Assembly (NCBI GenBank): GCA_030463445.1
Contig: JAQGFW010028251.1
Coordinates: 1 to 24,306 of the forward strand
DNA: 24,306 bases
Reading direction: 5' to 3'
From: Euplotes aediculatus
Lineage: Eukaryota > Ciliophora > Spirotrichea > Euplotida > Euplotidae
In this document: piece by piece, positions 21,431 to 24,306 of the stretch
How positions within the stretch are numbered: position 1 is the stretch's first letter
Layout of the letters: each line of letters begins with the position of its first letter
Made by a program: the position numbers and the translations under genes
Notes under the pieces: model-generated
The model's database searches: none
Told to the model about the DNA's origin: nothing
The model's input: the letters and a program-made list of their open reading frames with translations, nothing else

Positions 21431-21530
21431 TATATTCATCTTCAAACTCATTGTCATAATTGTAAGCAGAATGATCTGAATCATTTTGATTGTCTTCAAA
21501 ATCGTTGTCTATTTTTGATAATTTCGAATC
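21431..21530 (-). CDS. Hypothetical membrane protein, acidic exon
   Basis: It encodes DSKLSKIDNDFEDNQNDSDH and then YDNEFEDEY, a strongly acidic, probably unstructured linker. It is bounded by a 30-nt intron upstream (21531-21560) and a 29-nt intron downstream, both preserving the frame. Confidence 0.5.
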
Positions 21531-21560
21531 CTAAACGATCGTAAGTTGGAGTTCACCAAC

Positions 21561-21615
21561 CTGACTATGTTCGCGGATGTGCTTGGTTTCTTCTCTGTCG
21601 TTTAATGGTGTGGGT
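21561..21615 (-). CDS. Hypothetical membrane protein, short exon
   Basis: It encodes PTPLNDREETKHIREHSQ between a 36-nt intron (21616-21651, GTAAGTGC...AAATAG) and a 30-nt intron (GTTGG...GTTTAG). Both intron lengths are multiples of three and both remove an in-frame UAA or UAG. If those codons were sense, the whole stretch would be one exon. Confidence 0.45.
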
Positions 21616-21651
21616 CTATTTGAAAATGAGTGGTGGAGACAAAGCACTTAC

Positions 21652-21938
21652 ATATTTGACTCATTCTCCCCTCTTCTGTCTGTCTGCCATTGCTCTACGG
21701 ATACATTGTTGAGTTCAGTCTCTGAATTGTTGTTCCATGACATTAGTAAATCACTCTCATCTTTTGACTCTTTGACTATAGACATCACAGTAAATTTAGC
21801 ATAAGTAGAAGCATTCAACAACAAAAAATTTGCATTTATATTCAAAATTAAATCGTGATTTTTTGCAAGTCTATTATTGGCTCGATAGAAGTAATATCAA
21901 AATGAGAAGATTAATGGAAAGTCCAATGAATTGACAAG
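21652..21938 (-). CDS. Hypothetical membrane protein, internal exon
   Basis: An open frame of 95 codons with one UGA. It starts with a hydrophobic stretch (VNSLDFPLIFSF-UGA-YYFYR) and goes on with KFTVMSIVKESKDESDLLMS, then a polar, acidic region (NNNSETELNNVSVEQWQTDR) to a GTAAGTGC donor. The 5' edge is a TAG and may be an exon border or a frame-change point. The plus-strand frame at 21577-21804 is its antisense shadow. Confidence 0.5.
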
Positions 21939-22068
21939 CTAAATTGAACTGATAATGATGTATATGTTGCAGAGTCGACATAAAACCATTCACCAATTAT
22001 TGTGAGAATGAACATTGAATTATCTGCATTTTATATTTACAATTTATTCCTTTAATTTTAAAATTATT

Positions 22069-22347
22069 TCATGAAGAAATTAGCATTAGTTGCATAAGGT
22101 TATAAACTAGATTTAAGCTCAAATTGCTATCATCATTAATCAATTTATGAGACTCAACAGTGAGAAGGAGATATCTCAAATGATAAAAAGAGTTGATATT
22201 TTGAAGCCAACTAATAATTATGAATGAAGTATAAATCTCTCTTTTGGTTTGGCTTGCTGAAGTTTTGCCTGTTCCAAGCACATAATCACAATTTCGTATT
22301 AACATGAGATCTTTGTAATGACAGTTTTCAAACAGCTTATTAGCTTT
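22069..22347 (-). CDS. Hypothetical membrane protein, upstream exon
   Basis: From a possible GCTAG acceptor at 22348 the frame reads ANKLFENCHYKDLMLIRNCD, then GTGKTSASQTKREIYTSFII and on to NLVYNLMQLMLISS before UGA at 22069-22071. It stays open past the UGA to a UAA near 21996. The run is 78 codons from the first ATG without a stop. Mixed polar and hydrophobic segments. The join to the ATG exon is not in phase unless a shift is allowed, and the join downstream (21.94-22.0 kb) is also unresolved. Confidence 0.45.
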   Translation of the reverse strand, partial: KANKLFENCHYKDLMLIRNCDYVLGTGKTSASQTKREIYTSFIIISWLQNINSFYHLRYLLLTVESHKLINDDSNLSLNLVYNLMQLMLISS

Positions 22348-22398
22348 CTAGCTACCTATTTCGCCGTGTTTATATCCTTGTTATTTGATGATACCTAC

Positions 22399-22475
22399 CC
22401 TGTGTCATATCACACTCTAATAGTTTTCTTGTTTTCTTTATTTTCAGATTGAAGAGGAATTGAAAACGTAGACAT
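22399..22475 (-). CDS. Hypothetical membrane protein, probable first exon
   Basis: An ATG at 22475 opens MSTFSIPLQSENKENKKTIR, then V-UGA-YDTG, running into GTAGGTATC. It looks like a normal amino terminus: polar, no signal peptide. Upstream is AT-rich. Assignment to the same gene as the exons below it rests on position and strand. Confidence 0.4.
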
Positions 22476-23518
22476 AATATTTATCGTGATGTTTATTTAT
22501 AAATAACCCTCACTATGGACATCTACATCCGCTGAATATTAGATCACCTATTGATGACTTATTTATCTATTCGGGTAAACTCTGACAGCATTATTTCTAC
22601 ATACAAATAATTCTGTTTTCTAATTGGAGCTCAACAGTTATATGGAAATGCACATTTAATTTAGTAAGTTTCAAACCTGTGCAAATTTTTCAATTGAGAT
22701 TACCAAAACTCGAGACAAGTTTAGGTGGAAATACTAAGCTTTATCTTTTTAAAAAGAAAGTATTTTATTGTTTTATTACTTAGTTAGTTTAGAATCAATA
22801 TATTATTTGGAAATTTGTTTTTGTCATTTTAATTTTCATATACCGAAAATTGATTTCAAATTAAATAGGAGTTCAATATCAGATTTACTTTTAATCATCT
22901 TACAATTAAAGTGAAGATAAAAAGTAGATAGACTTTTTTCTTGAGTTCTAAAGAAAGTATTTTTGAGGCAAAATTAGAACTCCTGTTACTATTTATTTAA
23001 ACCTAAGAAATTAACTTTTAATCTCCAAAAGAGAAATAATTTCTTTCATAATTAAAACAATTATACAATGATAATTTCAGTCGAACATCCTGGCAGTCTA
23101 TTATTTTTAATATAATGAGTGGTGCTTGGCATTGATTATTCCATAAATTCTCCTGAGTTAGAAAATGGTCTTATTAAAATGTTTACAAGCGTAACTTTGA
23201 ATAAATGAGACCAATATATTCTTTTTTACAATATGAATCAGTTTCTCTGTTTTTAAATTGAATTAGTTAAATTAATCCGGTTTTAATTGGATTAAGTCTC
23301 AAAACTAAATAATATATTATTATACAAGAGTGACTGAAAAAATAGCTAGTCACTAAGGAAATATGATGCTTATTTACTTTATTTTGAAAACTAAGTTATT
23401 GTTCTGATCCAAATGTATTTCGAAGAGATATTTGCTTTTAGCTATAGAAGTTTTCTTTCGAAATGCCGACTAAGACCAGACCAAAGGATATTCATTTAAC
23501 TATAGTTTGATCTAATAA
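22476..23518. other. No gene supported
   Basis: Plus-strand frames look coding in places only if all stop codons are read as sense. Position-specific base use does not favour any frame, so I make no call. A short inverted repeat TTAATCC/GGATTAA lies near 23273-23297. Confidence 0.4.
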
Positions 23519-23710
23519 AGCACTATCAATTTTGGTTTGCATTATATGCTCTTTATTGTAAAATTGAGAGCATCATGAGCAAAGGACGAATCGAAAGTTG
23601 AAATTAATATTGAATCTCATGACAAAGATAGTGAGAAATTTATAGATCAACTTACAATGCTTTTTTAAACTAAATAAGACTCTCATTGAAATAATGTTAA
23701 TATGAATAAT
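23519..23710 (+). CDS. Hypothetical exon with a UUU-UAA-A frame change
   Basis: Frame 2 reads TINFGLHYMLFIVKLRAS-UGA-A, then KDESKVEINIESHDKDSEKF and IDQLTMLF, to UAA (23666-23668). Skipping one U gives KLNKTLIEIMLI-UGA-I up to a GTAAGT donor at 23711. The context TTT TAA A is the same as at 5.7 kb in the channel gene. The upstream edge (after TAATAAAG) and any other exons are unknown. An ATG at 23546 could be the start. No family recognised. Confidence 0.35.
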
Positions 23711-24306
23711 GTAAGTCATAGGCTGAGAATAAAAACAAAAATGCGATGAAAAGCATGATTATAAGCTTCATTAAAATATACTACAGACATCTATTAAAAA
23801 AATGAAGTATTCTAAAGTTCAAAATTATATTCAAATAATAAGTAAGAGGTATTGAAAGATTACACTTCTTTGCAATTTCTATTCAAACTAAAACACAAAA
23901 CAAAAGTTAATATTATTATTTGCCATCTCCAACTATTCATATTAAAGGTTTTAAATAAATTTACTAAATTACAAATTTTGACTCTAAGATAATATGTTTA
24001 AATCAATATTCTCCATCGTTAAAATAATGAATGATGTCTTTTTTTTTACTTTAAGAATTATTCTGAGTAATCATCAAATATAATCTTTTTGAGTTAGATG
24101 CTATTGATATTCAGTATTTGGCTTTACTTTTATAAAATATTGATTTGCTTTAATTCTTGTAAAAAGGAGCACAAGGTTTTTAAAAAGCAAATATATAATT
24201 CTGAATAAAATAAACATTAATTCTTAACTTCGAAGAAACAAATAATCAATATTTAAGCTAACTATCTCATTTGAATTAAGTATTGAATTTGATTCAATTA
24301 AAATCG
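23711..24306. other. Right flank, nothing supported
   Basis: It begins with the GTAAGT that would open an intron of the preceding exon. AT-rich, with no frame that stands out. Confidence 0.4.

Noticed and set aside
21577-21804. Plus-strand ORF of 75 codons
   Set aside because: Antisense of the acidic, polar minus-strand exon.
22310-24000. Plus-strand multi-helix membrane protein
   Set aside because: Two different frames looked equally plausible, and first-position purine and G counts did not separate them; it is largely the antisense of AT-rich DNA.
1-24306. A code in which all three stops are sense (UAA/UAG = Gln, UGA = Trp, as in Condylostoma or karyorelicts)
   Set aside because: With all codons sense every frame looks protein-like in this AT-rich DNA. 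The homology-anchored channel exons avoid UAA/UAG while using many CAA/CAG codons, so UAA/UAG do not look like routine glutamine codons. A few in-frame UAGs (8.7 kb, 18.69 kb) stay unexplained.
1-24306. Telomere repeats (CCCCAAAA type) or transposon termini
   Set aside because: No tandem telomeric repeat, long terminal inverted repeat or recognisable transposase was seen on either strand.

Overview
This AT-rich window (GC content well below one third by eye) looks like ciliate nuclear DNA. The clearest gene is a long, intron-containing minus-strand gene running from about 14.36 kb down to 1.67 kb. It encodes an inositol-1,4,5-trisphosphate receptor-like (IP3R/RyR superfamily) calcium-release channel of roughly 2,400 codons. 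Its last exon carries the six-helix pore region, the family's CFxCG...H...H zinc-binding tail and a C-terminal coiled coil. Upstream exons carry long helical solenoid regions (RIH-type) and, at the amino-terminal side, MIR/beta-trefoil-like sequence.

In the 1,255 codons of the two central exons UGA is used as a sense codon about 15 times. UAA interrupts the frame only twice, and at both places good coding sequence resumes in another frame exactly at the UAA. UGA as sense plus frame changes at UAA is what is known from Euplotes (UGA = Cys, +1/+2 frameshifting at stops). A Blepharisma-like UGA = Trp code is the alternative. The non-coding share and the absence of telomere repeats fit germline (micronuclear) or large-contig DNA better than a gene-sized macronuclear chromosome; this is inference. 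Introns of the big gene start mostly with GTAAG or GTGAG, end mostly in TAG, and range from 25 nt to about 800 nt or more.

Layout: 1-1670, no secure gene (one short plus-strand coding-like fragment); 1671-14356, the calcium channel gene, with a structured GC-richer patch in its 797-nt intron (about 8021-8157); 15.3-16.2 kb, an unrecognised plus-strand gene; 16.2-19.4 kb, mostly empty except a small membrane ORF at 18.5 kb; 19.37-19.68 kb, a short acidic minus-strand ORF; 20.5-20.95 kb, a lysine-rich plus-strand reading frame; 21.2-22.5 kb, a minus-strand gene with tiny phase-consistent introns and an acidic linker; 23.5-23.7 kb, a plus-strand exon with another UAA frame change. No tRNA, rRNA, CRISPR array or recognisable transposase was found. 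Outside the channel gene, calls rest on open frames and splice phase only, without recognised homology.
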